A program made the translations under genes and the position numbers. A stretch of DNA of 64,000 nucleotides from Streptomyces tauricus (GTDB taxonomy: Bacteria > Actinomycetota > Actinomycetes > Streptomycetales > Streptomycetaceae), in the NCBI RefSeq assembly GCF_014650955.1, contig NZ_BMVY01000002.1, positions 496,001 to 560,000 on the forward strand, written 5' to 3'. Below, piece by piece: positions 27,262-35,823 of the stretch. How positions within the stretch are numbered: position 1 is the first letter of the stretch; each line of letters opens with the position of its first letter. A model generated the notes under the pieces. The model worked only from the letters and a program-made list of their open reading frames with translations. It was not told the origin of the DNA and made no database searches.

Positions 27262-28053
27262 GTGAGCACCACGTTTCTCGCTCTGCTGCTCGCCACAGCC
27301 ACCACCACGGCCGTGGGCGTCGCCGTTCTGCGCACCCTGCTGGCCCTGCGCCGACAGGTGGCCGCCCTGCACACCGAACTCGCCAGAAGCCGCTCCACGG
27401 TCCTCAGCGGCCTCGTACCGGCCGCCCGGGGAGCCTCGGACGCCGACGAGATACGCGCCGCCGTCGCCGAGGCCCTCGCCGAGGAGCGCGAGCGTGAGCT
27501 CGCGGAGGCCCGCGCGTTCTGGGCCGCCCAGGAGGCACGCGACGCCGGTGACGCGCCGACACTGCTCGGCCTGCCCGACAGCGAGCTGTTCCTGCCGCGC
27601 CAGTCGGACTTCATCGGCCTCGAACACCTGGAGCCGGTGACCGAACCGGCCGCAGACGCCGACGAGTTCGCCGGGGACTCCCCCGAGCTGGCCGCGGCCC
27701 GCCGCCGCCACCCCTCGCACCCGGACTTCGTCCCGGTCCAGTCGCCGATGGTGAACGACCACGAGCGCACGGTGTCCTGCCTGGAGGAACTCGCCGATTC
27801 CCGTACGGAGTTGGCGGACGTCCGCCCCGGCCCCCTCGGCACGCTCGACGTGTACGTCTTCGCCGACGGCACCACCCTCTGCATGACCCCGGGCCACCGC
27901 GAGACCGCCGAGCGCCTCGCCGAGTCCCTGCGCACCGGCCACCCGCCCGTCCTGCTCGGCGGCTCGGGAGTCTCGGGCGCCTACGCGCTCACCTTCGAGT
28001 GCGGCCAGGAGAACGTCTACGTGCTGGCGGACCGGGTCATAGCGTCGCTGTAG
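27262..28053 (+). CDS. Hypothetical protein with N-terminal membrane anchor
   Basis: 263 aa, GTG start with GGGAG upstream. One hydrophobic N-terminal helix (FLALLLATATTTAVGVAVL) is followed by an Arg/Glu-rich segment likely to form a coiled coil (about 60-100, AVAEALAEERERELAEARAFW). A C-terminal globular part (about 150-262) includes HERTVSCLEELADSRTEL, TLDVYVFADGTTLCMTPGHRE and GAYALTFECGQENVYVLADRVI. The late part resembles no family I can name. The gene stands alone, with a ~280-bp upstream region and no obvious operon partner. Conserved-hypothetical status is likely, but function is unknown. Confidence 0.72.
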   Translation: MSTTFLALLLATATTTAVGVAVLRTLLALRRQVAALHTELARSRSTVLSGLVPAARGASDADEIRAAVAEALAEERERELAEARAFWAAQEARDAGDAPTLLGLPDSELFLPRQSDFIGLEHLEPVTEPAADADEFAGDSPELAAARRRHPSHPDFVPVQSPMVNDHERTVSCLEELADSRTELADVRPGPLGTLDVYVFADGTTLCMTPGHRETAERLAESLRTGHPPVLLGGSGVSGAYALTFECGQENVYVLADRVIASL

Positions 28054-28180
28054 GCATCCGCGTCGCTGAAGGCACCGCGTCGCCGTAGGCACCGTTCCGC
28101 CGTAAGCGTGCGCGTCGCCGTGAGTGCCCGGGTCCGTCCACTGGTCCGGCCGGGGGCGCGTGAGCGTTCGCGCCCGGCGC

Positions 28181-28492
28181 TCAGACGCCCGCCCTCTTCT
28201 GCGCCTCCTCCACGAGCACCAGCGCCTCCGCCAGTTCCGCCTCGGTCCTCAGTACGAGCGCGAGGTCGTGCACGGCCACCGTGATCTGGTCCGCCGACGC
28301 GAACATGCCCGCGTCCGGCATCTCCCGGGGGGCCCGCTCGGGGTCCTCCAGCCGCTGGGCGCGCAGGGCCAACTCCCTGGCCAGGCCCAGTGCCTCGGCC
28401 GCGGCTCCCCGTTGCAGCCGGCTCTGCGGCGCGGCCCGCAACCGGTCGGCGAAGTGGTCCACGGCACGGGTCAACGGCGTCGTATCAAGCAC
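28181..28492 (-). CDS. Small helical hypothetical protein
   Basis: 103 aa, GTG start. It is nearly all helical in appearance (LTRAVDHFADRLRAAPQSRL, GAAAEALGLARELALRAQRL, VAVHDLALVLRTEAELAEALVLVEEAQK), with no signal peptide and no membrane segment. It resembles small actinobacterial proteins of unknown function. It diverges from the DUF4287 gene, with 104 bp between the starts. Codon bias in this frame (third-position GC) supports coding. No function can be given. Confidence 0.62.
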   Translation of the reverse strand: MLDTTPLTRAVDHFADRLRAAPQSRLQRGAAAEALGLARELALRAQRLEDPERAPREMPDAGMFASADQITVAVHDLALVLRTEAELAEALVLVEEAQKRAGV

Positions 28493-28596
28493 GTCGCGAG
28501 ACTACGCGTCGCAACCGGACTGTTGCCAACGACCGAACCCTCAGGCACGGTGGCGTGAAGGACCGGCTTACATCCCCTTTGCGTCCGGAGGCGCCG

Positions 28597-28827
28597 ATGT
28601 CCCAAGTCTTCTCCGCGGAGACCCATCGCAATCTGCTCGCCCGCATCCCCCACTGCACCGGTCGTGAGATCTCCGACTGGCTGCGCACCGTCGACGAAGG
28701 CCCCGCACTCCACCGCTTCGAGGAGAAGGTCAGCTGGCTCCGTGCCGAGCACGACCTCGCGTACGGCCACGCCAAGGCGATCATCCACGAGTACGACCTG
28801 AGGAGGGCCGCGCGCAACCTGCGCTGA
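28597..28827 (+). CDS. DUF4287 domain protein
   Basis: 76 aa from ATG 28597, which has GGAGG 5 nt upstream; the longer frame from 28390 lacks support. The sequence LLARIPHCTGREISDWLRTVDEGPAL, then FEEKVSWLRAEHDLAYGHAKAIIHEYDLRRA is the DUF4287 pattern: a helix ending in a Gly-His-Ala segment near the C-terminus, often annotated as a small DNA-glycosylase-associated or YdhG-adjacent module. The function is not established. A perfect bidirectional hairpin at 28857-28896 ends both this transcript and the facing Bax1-I gene. Confidence 0.82.
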   Translation: MSQVFSAETHRNLLARIPHCTGREISDWLRTVDEGPALHRFEEKVSWLRAEHDLAYGHAKAIIHEYDLRRAARNLR

Positions 28828-28856
28828 GCGCGCGCCACGCTCCGGCACCGAAAAGA

Positions 28857-28896
28857 ATGAAGGGCCCCGCGAACCGAGGTTCGCGGGGCCCTTCAT
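28857..28896. terminator. Perfect 17-bp stem bidirectional terminator
   Basis: ATGAAGGGCCCCGCGAA (28857-28873) pairs exactly with TTCGCGGGGCCCTTCAT (28880-28896) around the loop CCGAGG. It lies between the convergent DUF4287 gene and the Bax inhibitor-1 family gene. A-rich and T-containing flanks exist on each side. Confidence 0.9.
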
Positions 28897-28920
28897 CTCA
28901 GGCACTGACTACCGGTGGAG

Positions 28921-29835
28921 CTAATCGTTGCCGCTGAAGATCGCTACCAGTCGCAGCATCTCCAGGTAGATCCAGACGAGGCTCATGGTCAGACCGAACG
29001 CGGCCAGCCACGCTTCGTCACGCGGCGCGCCGTAGGCGATACCGTCCTCGATCTGCTTGAAGTCGAGCGTCAGGAAGAACGCGCCCAGGACGATCGCCAG
29101 GATGCCGACGATCGCGCCCAGCGGGCCCATGCTGCGCAGCCCGCCGTCGTCGGCGACACCGAAGACGACCAGCAGCAGGTTGACCGCCATGACCAGCACG
29201 AAGGCGATCGCGATGGCCATACCGATGCGCGCGTACCTCGCGGTGACGCGGATCCAGCCCGCCTTGTAGATCAGCAGGGTGGCGCCGGAGACGGCCATGG
29301 TGCCGAGCACGGCCTGGAAGGGCGCGCCGGACCACCTGCTGTTGTACATCTCGCTGATCACGCCGAGGAACACGCCCTCGAAGGCGGCGTACGCCAGGAT
29401 CAGCGGGGGCGAGGCCTTGCGCTTGAAGGCCTGGACCAGCGCGAAGACCATCGCGATGAGAGCCGAGCCGATGGCCAGGCCGAAGCTGCTCGACGTGACC
29501 GGCAGCAGGACCCAGGCGAGAACGGCGCCGACGGTGACGGTACCGAGGGTCATGGCCGTCCGCGCGACGACGTCGTCCATCGTCATGCGGCCGGCGGCGG
29601 ACGGGGCCTGCGGCGGTGCGCCGTGCTGCAGGTCCTGCTGTGCGTACGGGTTCTGAGCGTAAGGATTCTGCGCGTACGGGTTGCCGCTCTGCGAGGCGCC
29701 GGGGGCACCCTGTGCGTACGGGTTCCCCTGCGTTCCGACAGCGGGGCCCCCGGCCTGCGGCGCCGCGTTGAAGCCCGCGTAGCCGTTGTCGCGGCTGAAC
29801 CCCCGTCGCGAGAAGACCGGGTTGCTGCTCCTCAT
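28921..29835 (-). CDS. Bax inhibitor-1 / YccA (UPF0005) family membrane protein
   Basis: 304 aa. A cytoplasmic N-terminal tail (1-~85) is rich in Gln, Gly and Pro with repeated NPYAQ units (four or five copies, some in tandem). Then come seven hydrophobic helices typical of the Bax1-I family (TLGTVTVGAVLAWVLLPV; LAIGSALIAMVFALVQAF; LILAYAAFEGVFLGVISEMY; FQAVLGTMAVSGATLLIY; MAIAIAFVLVMAVNLLLVVF; LGAIVGILAIVLGAFFLTLDF; AFGLTMSLVWIYLEMLRLV). The conserved terminal Asp/Glu-containing helices (TLDFKQIEDGI) are present. The family includes Ca2+ leak channels. The start ATG 29835 has GGAGG just upstream. It is encoded alone, with the hairpin terminator at its 3' end. Confidence 0.92.
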   Translation of the reverse strand: MRSSNPVFSRRGFSRDNGYAGFNAAPQAGGPAVGTQGNPYAQGAPGASQSGNPYAQNPYAQNPYAQQDLQHGAPPQAPSAAGRMTMDDVVARTAMTLGTVTVGAVLAWVLLPVTSSSFGLAIGSALIAMVFALVQAFKRKASPPLILAYAAFEGVFLGVISEMYNSRWSGAPFQAVLGTMAVSGATLLIYKAGWIRVTARYARIGMAIAIAFVLVMAVNLLLVVFGVADDGGLRSMGPLGAIVGILAIVLGAFFLTLDFKQIEDGIAYGAPRDEAWLAAFGLTMSLVWIYLEMLRLVAIFSGND

Positions 29836-30022
29836 TTCACTCCTCCATGGCCACCTTGCGCGGCCTTGGCTCAAGAGTAATGGGTAGGCAAAAGAATGCA
29901 TCTAGTGCCTGGGGAGGATCTTTCCCCTCTTGTGACCGGGAACACCGGGTCTCACCCCTGCATTCCCCACGTACCGGTAGAACGCCGGTACGTACCGGTC
30001 CGGTTCCCCCGCCAGGGGTCTT

Positions 30023-31198
30023 TCACTCCAGGGCGAAGCCGGTGTACCCCTCGGCGAGGTCCTGCTCGGCGGCGCGCGCGGAGGCCAGCCGCTCCAGCCG
30101 GGCCAGCTGGATACGGTCCTCGAAGGGCGTCGCGCCGGGCGGGCGGTGCAGCAGTGTCGTCATCTCGTAGGAGAACCGTTCGGCCTGCCACACGCGGCGC
30201 AGGCAGGTCGCGGAGTAGGCGTCGAGCAGCGCGTCGGAGCCGGTGTCCCGCCGGTGCTCCAGCGCCCGCGCGAAGGTCACGACGTCACCCACAGCGAGGT
30301 TCAGGCCCTTGGCGCCGGTCGGCGGCACGATGTGGGCGGCGTCCCCGGCCAGGAAGAGCCGCCCGTGCCGCATCGGCTCGTGGACATGGCTGCGCATGGG
30401 GGTGACGGACTTCGCGGTGATGGGACCCCTCGCGAGCCGCCAGTCGTCGTCCGTCTCGAAGCGGCGCTCCAGCTCGTCCCAGATCGCCTCGTCGCTCCAC
30501 GACTCGGCGTCCGTGCCCTCGGGCACCTGGAGGTAGAGCCGCGAGACGACCGGCGAGCGCATGGACAGCAGGGCGAAACCGCGGTCGTGACGGGCGTAGA
30601 CGAGCTCGTCGTGCGACGGGGGCACGTCGGCGAGGATCCCCAGCCACCCGAAGGGGTACGTCCGCTCGAAGACCTGTGTGAGCTCCTCGGGGACCGCCTT
30701 GCGGGCCACGCCCCAGAAACCGTCGCACCCGACGACGTACGCGCACTCCAGGACGTCCTCGCGCCCCTCGTGGCGGAAGCGCACCCGGGGGCTGCCCGTG
30801 TCGGCCCCCTCCACGGCCAGCGCCTCCGCCTCGAAGAGCAGCGGGCCGCCCTCCTTGAGCTGCAGCGCGATGAGGTCCTTGCACACCTCGGTCTGGGCGT
30901 AGACCATCACGGACCGGCCGCCGGTGAGGGCCGGGAAGTCGATCCGGTGGCGCCGGCGCGCGAACCGCAGCTCGATGCCGTCGTGGCGCAGCCCCTCACG
31001 GTCCATACGGGCGCCGGCGCCCGCGGCGCGCAGCACGTCCACGGTCCCCTGCTCCAGGATTCCGGCCCGTTGGCGCTGCTCCACGTAACCGCGGTCGCGG
31101 CTCTCCAGTACGACGGAGTCGATCCCCGCGTTGTGCAGCAGCCTCGCCAGCAGCAGACCGGCCGGCCCGGCCCCGATGATCCCGACGGTGGTACGCAT
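30023..31198 (-). CDS. pobA: 4-hydroxybenzoate 3-monooxygenase PobA
   Basis: 391 aa, matching PobA (~390). FAD motifs: GIIGAGPAGLLLARLL near the N-terminus, the DG motif VVGCDGFWGVARKAVP, and the GD motif RLFLAGDAAHIVPPTGAKGLNLAVGD. The substrate-pocket sequence RAGILEQGTVDVL is typical. It hydroxylates 4-hydroxybenzoate to protocatechuate with NAD(P)H and O2. ATG 31198 is chosen; a GTG two codons earlier (31204) is equally close to AAGGGG. No pca genes lie in the window. Upstream lies a perfect inverted repeat at 31285-31304 that could bind an IclR- or MarR-type regulator. Confidence 0.93.
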   Translation of the reverse strand: MRTTVGIIGAGPAGLLLARLLHNAGIDSVVLESRDRGYVEQRQRAGILEQGTVDVLRAAGAGARMDREGLRHDGIELRFARRRHRIDFPALTGGRSVMVYAQTEVCKDLIALQLKEGGPLLFEAEALAVEGADTGSPRVRFRHEGREDVLECAYVVGCDGFWGVARKAVPEELTQVFERTYPFGWLGILADVPPSHDELVYARHDRGFALLSMRSPVVSRLYLQVPEGTDAESWSDEAIWDELERRFETDDDWRLARGPITAKSVTPMRSHVHEPMRHGRLFLAGDAAHIVPPTGAKGLNLAVGDVVTFARALEHRRDTGSDALLDAYSATCLRRVWQAERFSYEMTTLLHRPPGATPFEDRIQLARLERLASARAAEQDLAEGYTGFALE

Positions 31199-31284
31199 CG
31201 ACACGCCCCTTCGCGCTCCGACGACTCCCGTGAGCGCCGTCAGCGTAGTTCGCCGCCGTCCGCCGTCGTGAGCCTTTGTTCGCT

Positions 31285-31304
31285 GAGTGAAGTTTTATTC
31301 ACTC
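31285..31304. promoter_or_regulatory. Inverted repeat GAGTGAA-N6-TTCACTC upstream of pobA
   Basis: Perfect 7-bp arms lie 81-106 bp upstream of the pobA start, with the spacer GTTTTA. The AT-rich island in very GC-rich DNA suggests a promoter and operator. It may be a site for a protocatechuate/4-hydroxybenzoate-responsive regulator; none is encoded in the window. Confidence 0.5.
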
Positions 31305-31430
31305 TTCTCGCTCACGAGAGTCTCCGACGGGCGGAACCCGCTGTCAACGGTCGAGTGGTGAAGTCTTCAATGAAGGATGCACCCTTCATCGCGATACGCC
31401 GGGAAGGGCGGAGAAGGGTGAAAGTGTCGG

Positions 31431-31516
31431 TGGTGCCCGGAACCGGACTTGAACCGGTACGCCCGTTAAGGGCAGCGAGGTTTAAGCTCGCCGTGTCTGC
31501 ATTCCACCATCCGGGC
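31431..31516 (-). tRNA. bldA: tRNA-Leu (anticodon UAA), bldA
   Basis: 86 nt including the encoded CCA. Acceptor arms GCCCGGA and TCCGGGC pair perfectly. The anticodon stem GCGAG/CTCGC encloses loop CTTAAAC with anticodon TAA at 31484-31482. A long variable arm (TGCCC TTAAC GGGCG) is typical of tRNA-Leu, and the T arm is ACCGG TTCAAGT CCGGT. This is the only Streptomyces tRNA that reads UUA. bldA mutants fail to form aerial hyphae and many antibiotics, because regulators with TTA codons are not translated. A weak promoter candidate (CTGTTC-N16-TAGGCT on the minus strand) lies within the 100 bp upstream. The match to the known bldA sequence is from memory but the structure is unambiguous. Confidence 0.97.
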
Positions 31517-31907
31517 AGGCCATGGACTCCGCTTCGAGTGTCCCGAGCCTATCGGGACAGATCCCCCGAACAGCGGTGGGGCGACCCGATGTTGTCTTAT
31601 TTTATTGGCGTCTGAGGGTGCATCAGCCCACGGTATGCGCCATCCGCACATGCCACGTGCCTTTCGACGGGCGCGGGACGGCGCCCGGGGAATGACGTGA
31701 TTTCACCGCCCGAACGAGCGGAACCTGACGAACCGTCGCCGTTTCGCTCTCAGGGGCGGGTGTCATCCCCAGGTATGACCCGCAGCCGCGAGGTCCGACC
31801 CGAGTCCCCCCTCGGAACCGGAACAGGGGGTGACTACACGGCGGCGGTCGGCGCCGACGATGGAACGGTCGTCCACTCGTCGTCGTACCGACAAGGAGCA
31901 CCCCTCC
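31517..31907. promoter_or_regulatory. Divergent upstream region of bldA and ABC transporter operon
   Basis: 391 bp without a gene. The bldA-proximal part contains an AT-rich patch (TTGTCTTATTTTATTGG, 31592-31608) and a possible minus-strand promoter CTGTTC-N16-TAGGCT. The distal part must hold the promoter for the ABC ATPase gene starting at 31908. No convincing operator or terminator is seen. Confidence 0.4.
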
Positions 31908-32678
31908 GTGACCACCACTCCCCTCGCCGAACGGACCACCACGGTGGCCGCCCGTGCCACGGAACTGTCGAAGGTCTACGGACAGGGGGAGACCCAGGTG
32001 GTCGCTCTGGACCGGGTCTCCGTCGACTTCCGGCAGGCCGAGTTCACCGCGATCATGGGACCCTCCGGCTCCGGCAAGTCCACGCTGATGCACTGCGTCG
32101 CGGGGCTGGACAGCTTCTCCTCCGGCTCGGTCCGCATCGGTGAGACCGAACTGGGCTCGCTCAAGGACAAGCAGCTGACGAAGTTGCGCCGGGACAAGAT
32201 CGGCTTCATCTTCCAGGCGTTCAACCTGCTGCCGACCCTCACCGCGCTGGAGAACATCACGCTCCCCATGGACATCGCCGGCCGCAAGCCGGACAAGGAC
32301 TGGCTGCACAAGGTGATCGAGATGGTGGGGCTGGCCGACCGGCTCTCCCACCGGCCCTCCGAGCTCTCCGGCGGCCAGCAGCAGCGCGTGGCCGTGGCGC
32401 GCGCGCTGGCGTCCCGCCCGGACATCATCTTCGGCGACGAGCCGACGGGAAACCTGGACTCGCGCTCGGGCGCGGAGGTACTGGGCTTCCTGCGCAACTC
32501 CGTGCGTGAGCTGGGGCAGACGGTCGTGATGGTCACCCATGACCCGGTCGCGGCGGCGTACGCGGACCGGGTGATCTTCCTGGCCGACGGGCGCGTGGTG
32601 GACGAGGTGCACGCGCCGACGGCCGACGCGGTGCTGGACCGCATGAAGCGCTTCGACGCGAAGGGCCGCACGAGCTGA
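31908..32678 (+). CDS. ABC transporter ATP-binding protein, MacB/LolD type
   Basis: 256 aa from GTG 31908, which has AAGGAG upstream with 8-nt spacing; the longer frame from 31830 lacks a ribosome binding site. Walker A is GPSGSGKST, the Q-loop is FQAFNLL, the signature is LSGGQQQRVAVARAL, Walker B is IIFGDEPTGNLD and the H-loop His is in VMVTHDP. The TGNLD and LLPTLTALENI context is that of the MacB/LolD/FtsE group, which powers FtsX-like permeases. The permease is the next gene, but 543 bp of repeat-containing DNA separate them. Export of lipoproteins, peptides or antibiotics is possible; the substrate is unknown. Confidence 0.93.
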   Translation: MTTTPLAERTTTVAARATELSKVYGQGETQVVALDRVSVDFRQAEFTAIMGPSGSGKSTLMHCVAGLDSFSSGSVRIGETELGSLKDKQLTKLRRDKIGFIFQAFNLLPTLTALENITLPMDIAGRKPDKDWLHKVIEMVGLADRLSHRPSELSGGQQQRVAVARALASRPDIIFGDEPTGNLDSRSGAEVLGFLRNSVRELGQTVVMVTHDPVAAAYADRVIFLADGRVVDEVHAPTADAVLDRMKRFDAKGRTS

Positions 32679-33221
32679 CGGCACGCCCTTTACGGGCCCC
32701 GGCCCGAGCCGTTCATCTCGCCCGCGGGCGGATGGGGACGCCCCGACGGGGGCGGGCCGCGCGCCTCGCCCGCCGATGGGGGCGGGCCGCGCACCTCGCT
32801 CACCTATGGAGGCGAGCCGGTGAGGGCGGCCCTCGCACCTCGCTGCAGGTCAGTGGGGGCGGCCCTCGCATATCGCCTGCGGGCGGTGGGGGTGGACCGC
32901 GCAGTTCCCCGCGCCCCTGACGGGGCCCGCCCCCACCCCCGCCCCCAAGGGGCGCGGGGAACTGCGCAATCACCCGACCAACCCGCAGCTTTCACGGGCA
33001 CGGGAACCCACAGCTCTTAGGGGCGCGGGGAACGGCGCAACAAGCCCAACCGGCCCGCCGCTTTTAGGGGCGCGGGGAACGGCGCAAACACCCCCACCGC
33101 CCGCACCCGACACCCCACCCCAGCCACCACTTGCAGGGGCGCGGGGAACGGCGCGAACACCCCACCGGCCCGCAGCAGAACGCACTCACCCGCCCGCCAA
33201 CCTCACCTGGACTGAGAAGAC
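32679..33221. repeat. Repeat cluster between ABC ATPase and permease genes
   Basis: 543 bp without a gene. It holds at least five cores of GGGGCGCGGGGAAC(T/G)GCGC: an inverted pair at 32899-32917 and 32949-32967, and direct copies near 33018, 33066 and 33136. Before these (32730-32890) are CGGGCCGCGCACCTCG-like repeats with GGTGGGGGC. The cluster sits inside what is functionally one operon, so transcription probably reads through or the permease has its own promoter. Confidence 0.8.
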
Positions 33222-35750
33222 ATGCTCCGTACCGCCCTGCGCAACGTGCTGGCGCACAAGGCCAGGCTCCTGATGACCGTGCTCGCCGTGATGCTGGGCG
33301 TCGCGTTCGTCTCCGGCACCCTGGTCTTCACCAACACCATCTCGGACGCCTACCAGAAGAGTTCCGCGAAGGGCTTCGACCAGGTAGACGTGGCCGTCGA
33401 GCCGGACTCCCCGGACGACGGGAGCGACGACCTCGGCAAGGAGCCCGAGCTGTCCCAGGCGGTGCTGGACAAGGCCGCCAAGGCCCCCGGCGCCGAGTCC
33501 GCCATCGGCGTGGTCACCGGCTTCACCGCCATCGCCGACAAGAACGGCAAGCTCGTCGGCGGCGGCTTCCAGTCGCAGGGCGGCAACTACTGGGGCGACA
33601 AGGACCCCCGTTACCCGCTGAAGAACGGCAAGGCCCCCTCCGGCAAGGACGAGGTCGCCATCGACGCCGAGACGGCCGACCGCGCCGGCTACAAGGTCGG
33701 CGACACCGTACGGCTCTCGGTCGACGGCCCGGTCCTCACCCCCACCATCTCCGCGATCTTCACCACGGACGACGGCAACGTCGCCGCGGGCGGCAGCCTC
33801 GCCCTCTTCGACACGGCCACCGCGCAGCAGCTCTTCCACCGCACCGGCGCGTACGACGAGATCGACGTGAAGGCGGCCCCGGGCACCAGCCAGACCGCGC
33901 TGCGGACGAACCTCGACAAGGTCCTCCCGCAGGACACCACCTCCACCACGACCGGCCAGGAACTCGCCGACGACCAGGCCGAGATGATCGCGGCCGAGAT
34001 GAGCGGCCTCAAGACCGGCCTGCTGGTCTTCGCCGGCATCGCGCTGTTCGTCGGCACGTTCATCATCGCCAACACCTTCACCATGCTGGTCGCCCAGCGC
34101 ACCAAGGAACTCGCGCTGCTGCGCGCGGTGGGCGCCTCCCGCAAGCAGGTCACCCGCTCGGTGCTCCTCGAAGCCTTCCTGGTCGGCGCGGTCGCCGCCG
34201 TCACGGGCCTGCTCGCCGGTATCGGCATCGGCGCGGGCCTGCGCGGCCTCATGGGCCTGCTGGACGCCACGGTCCCGGCCGGACCGCTGGTCGTCACCCC
34301 GGGCACGGTCGGCACGTCGTTCGCCGTCGGCATCCTGATCACCATGCTGGCCGCCTGGCTGCCGGGCCGCCGCGCCGCGAAGATCCCGCCGGTCGCGGCG
34401 ATGAGCAGCGTGCACGCCACGGCGACCACCAAGTCGCTGGTGCTGCGCAACACCCTCGGTGCCCTGGTCGCGGCGGCGGGCGTCACCGTCGTCCTCTACG
34501 CCACGACGATGAACGGCACGGACGGGCAGGCCCCGATGGGCCTCGGCGCAGTCCTGCTGATCATCGGTGTCTTCATCCTCACGCCCCTTCTCTCCCGCCC
34601 GCTGATCGCGAGCGCCGCCCCGGTCCTGCGGATCTTCGGTGTCTCGGGCAAGCTGGCCCGCCAGAACTCCGTACGCAACCCGCGCCGCACCGCCGCCACG
34701 GCCTCCGCCCTGATGATCGGGCTGACCCTCATCACCGGTATGACGGTGATGGCGGGCAGCCTGCAGAAGGGCATCGACAAGATGGCCACGTCCGCGCTGC
34801 AGGCGGACTACGTGGTCTCCATGGCGAACTTCAACTCCCTCTCGCCGGACGTCGAGAAGAAGCTCGCCGCGACCGACGGCGTCACCGCCATCAGCCCCAT
34901 GCGCAACGCGCCCGCGCGCATCGACGGCGAGACCGAGTACGTGACCGGTGTGAAGGGCTCGACGATCGGCGACCTGACCGATCTGAAGGTCGAGGACGGC
35001 TCCTTCAAGGTCAGCCGCACGCAGGTGGTGGTCGACGAGGACACCGCCGAGGACCACGGCTGGAAGGCCGGTTCGACGTTCTCCGCCTCGTACGAGGACG
35101 ACAGGAAGCAGCGGCTGACGGTCGCCGGTGTGTACGAGGGCAACGAGATGATCCGGGGCATCATGGTCGACGTCGCGACCCTCGCCCCGCATCAGACGGA
35201 CCCCGCCGACATGCAGGTGATGCTGAAGACCTCCGGCGGCCCGTCCGACGCGACCAAGGACAAGCTGGAGAAGGCCCTCGGCAACAACCCGGCCGTCAAG
35301 GTCCAGGACAAGAAGGACGTCTCGAACGAGATCGCGCAGATGTTCACGCTGATGCTGAACATGCTCTACGGCCTGCTCGCGATGGCCGTCCTCGTCGCCG
35401 TCCTCGGCGTGATCAACACCCTCGCCATGTCCGTCTTCGAGCGTTCGCAGGAGATCGGCATGCTCCGCGCGATCGGCCTCGACCGCAAGGGGATCAAGCG
35501 GATGGTCCGCCTGGAGTCGCTGGTCATCTCCCTCTTCGGCGGAGTGCTCGGCGTGGGGCTTGGCGTGTTCTTCGGCTGGGCCGCCGGTGAACTCGCGGGC
35601 GCCAAGATGCCGACGTACGAGCTGGTGCTGCCCTGGGACCGGATGGCGGTCTTCCTGCTCCTGGCGGCGGCCGTCGGTGTCCTCGCGGCCCTGTGGCCGG
35701 CCCGCCGGGCGGCACGCCTGAACATGCTGTCGGCGATCAAGTCCGAATAG
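33222..35750 (+). CDS. FtsX-like ABC transporter permease, two FtsX domains
   Basis: 842 aa. An N-terminal transmembrane helix (LLMTVLAVMLGVAFVSGTLVF) precedes a large extracytoplasmic domain (about 45-255). FtsX block 1 has three helices (about 258-395; LLVFAGIALFVGTFIIANTF, ending with LPGRRAAKIPPVAAMSSV). After two further helices (about 405-455) comes a second, shorter extracytoplasmic domain, then FtsX block 2 (about 705-842; LYGLLAMAVLVAVLGVINTLAMSVFER, ending WPARRAARLNMLSAIKSE). This duplicated MacB/YknZ-like layout is common in actinobacterial exporters. It works with the preceding ATPase. ATG 33222 has GAGAAGA upstream. A perfect 18-bp stem terminator follows at 35771-35810. Confidence 0.93.
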   Translation: MLRTALRNVLAHKARLLMTVLAVMLGVAFVSGTLVFTNTISDAYQKSSAKGFDQVDVAVEPDSPDDGSDDLGKEPELSQAVLDKAAKAPGAESAIGVVTGFTAIADKNGKLVGGGFQSQGGNYWGDKDPRYPLKNGKAPSGKDEVAIDAETADRAGYKVGDTVRLSVDGPVLTPTISAIFTTDDGNVAAGGSLALFDTATAQQLFHRTGAYDEIDVKAAPGTSQTALRTNLDKVLPQDTTSTTTGQELADDQAEMIAAEMSGLKTGLLVFAGIALFVGTFIIANTFTMLVAQRTKELALLRAVGASRKQVTRSVLLEAFLVGAVAAVTGLLAGIGIGAGLRGLMGLLDATVPAGPLVVTPGTVGTSFAVGILITMLAAWLPGRRAAKIPPVAAMSSVHATATTKSLVLRNTLGALVAAAGVTVVLYATTMNGTDGQAPMGLGAVLLIIGVFILTPLLSRPLIASAAPVLRIFGVSGKLARQNSVRNPRRTAATASALMIGLTLITGMTVMAGSLQKGIDKMATSALQADYVVSMANFNSLSPDVEKKLAATDGVTAISPMRNAPARIDGETEYVTGVKGSTIGDLTDLKVEDGSFKVSRTQVVVDEDTAEDHGWKAGSTFSASYEDDRKQRLTVAGVYEGNEMIRGIMVDVATLAPHQTDPADMQVMLKTSGGPSDATKDKLEKALGNNPAVKVQDKKDVSNEIAQMFTLMLNMLYGLLAMAVLVAVLGVINTLAMSVFERSQEIGMLRAIGLDRKGIKRMVRLESLVISLFGGVLGVGLGVFFGWAAGELAGAKMPTYELVLPWDRMAVFLLLAAAVGVLAALWPARRAARLNMLSAIKSE

Positions 35751-35770
35751 GCACCCCCGTACACCCCGCG

Positions 35771-35810
35771 TGCCGAGGGGCCCGTTCCATCCGGAACGGG
35801 CCCCTCGGCA
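35771..35810. terminator. Perfect 18-bp stem terminator between convergent genes
   Basis: TGCCGAGGGGCCCGTTCC (35771-35788) pairs exactly with 35793-35810 around the loop ATCC. It lies 20 bp past the permease stop and 13 bp past the CFA-synthase stop on the other strand, so it can end both transcripts. Confidence 0.9.
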
Positions 35811-35823
35811 CACATCGGTGCAC

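Noticed and set aside
33131..35813. Long open frames on both strands overlapping the ABC permease
   Set aside because: They are GC-driven shadows of the FtsX permease frame, with Arg/His-rich low-complexity translations.
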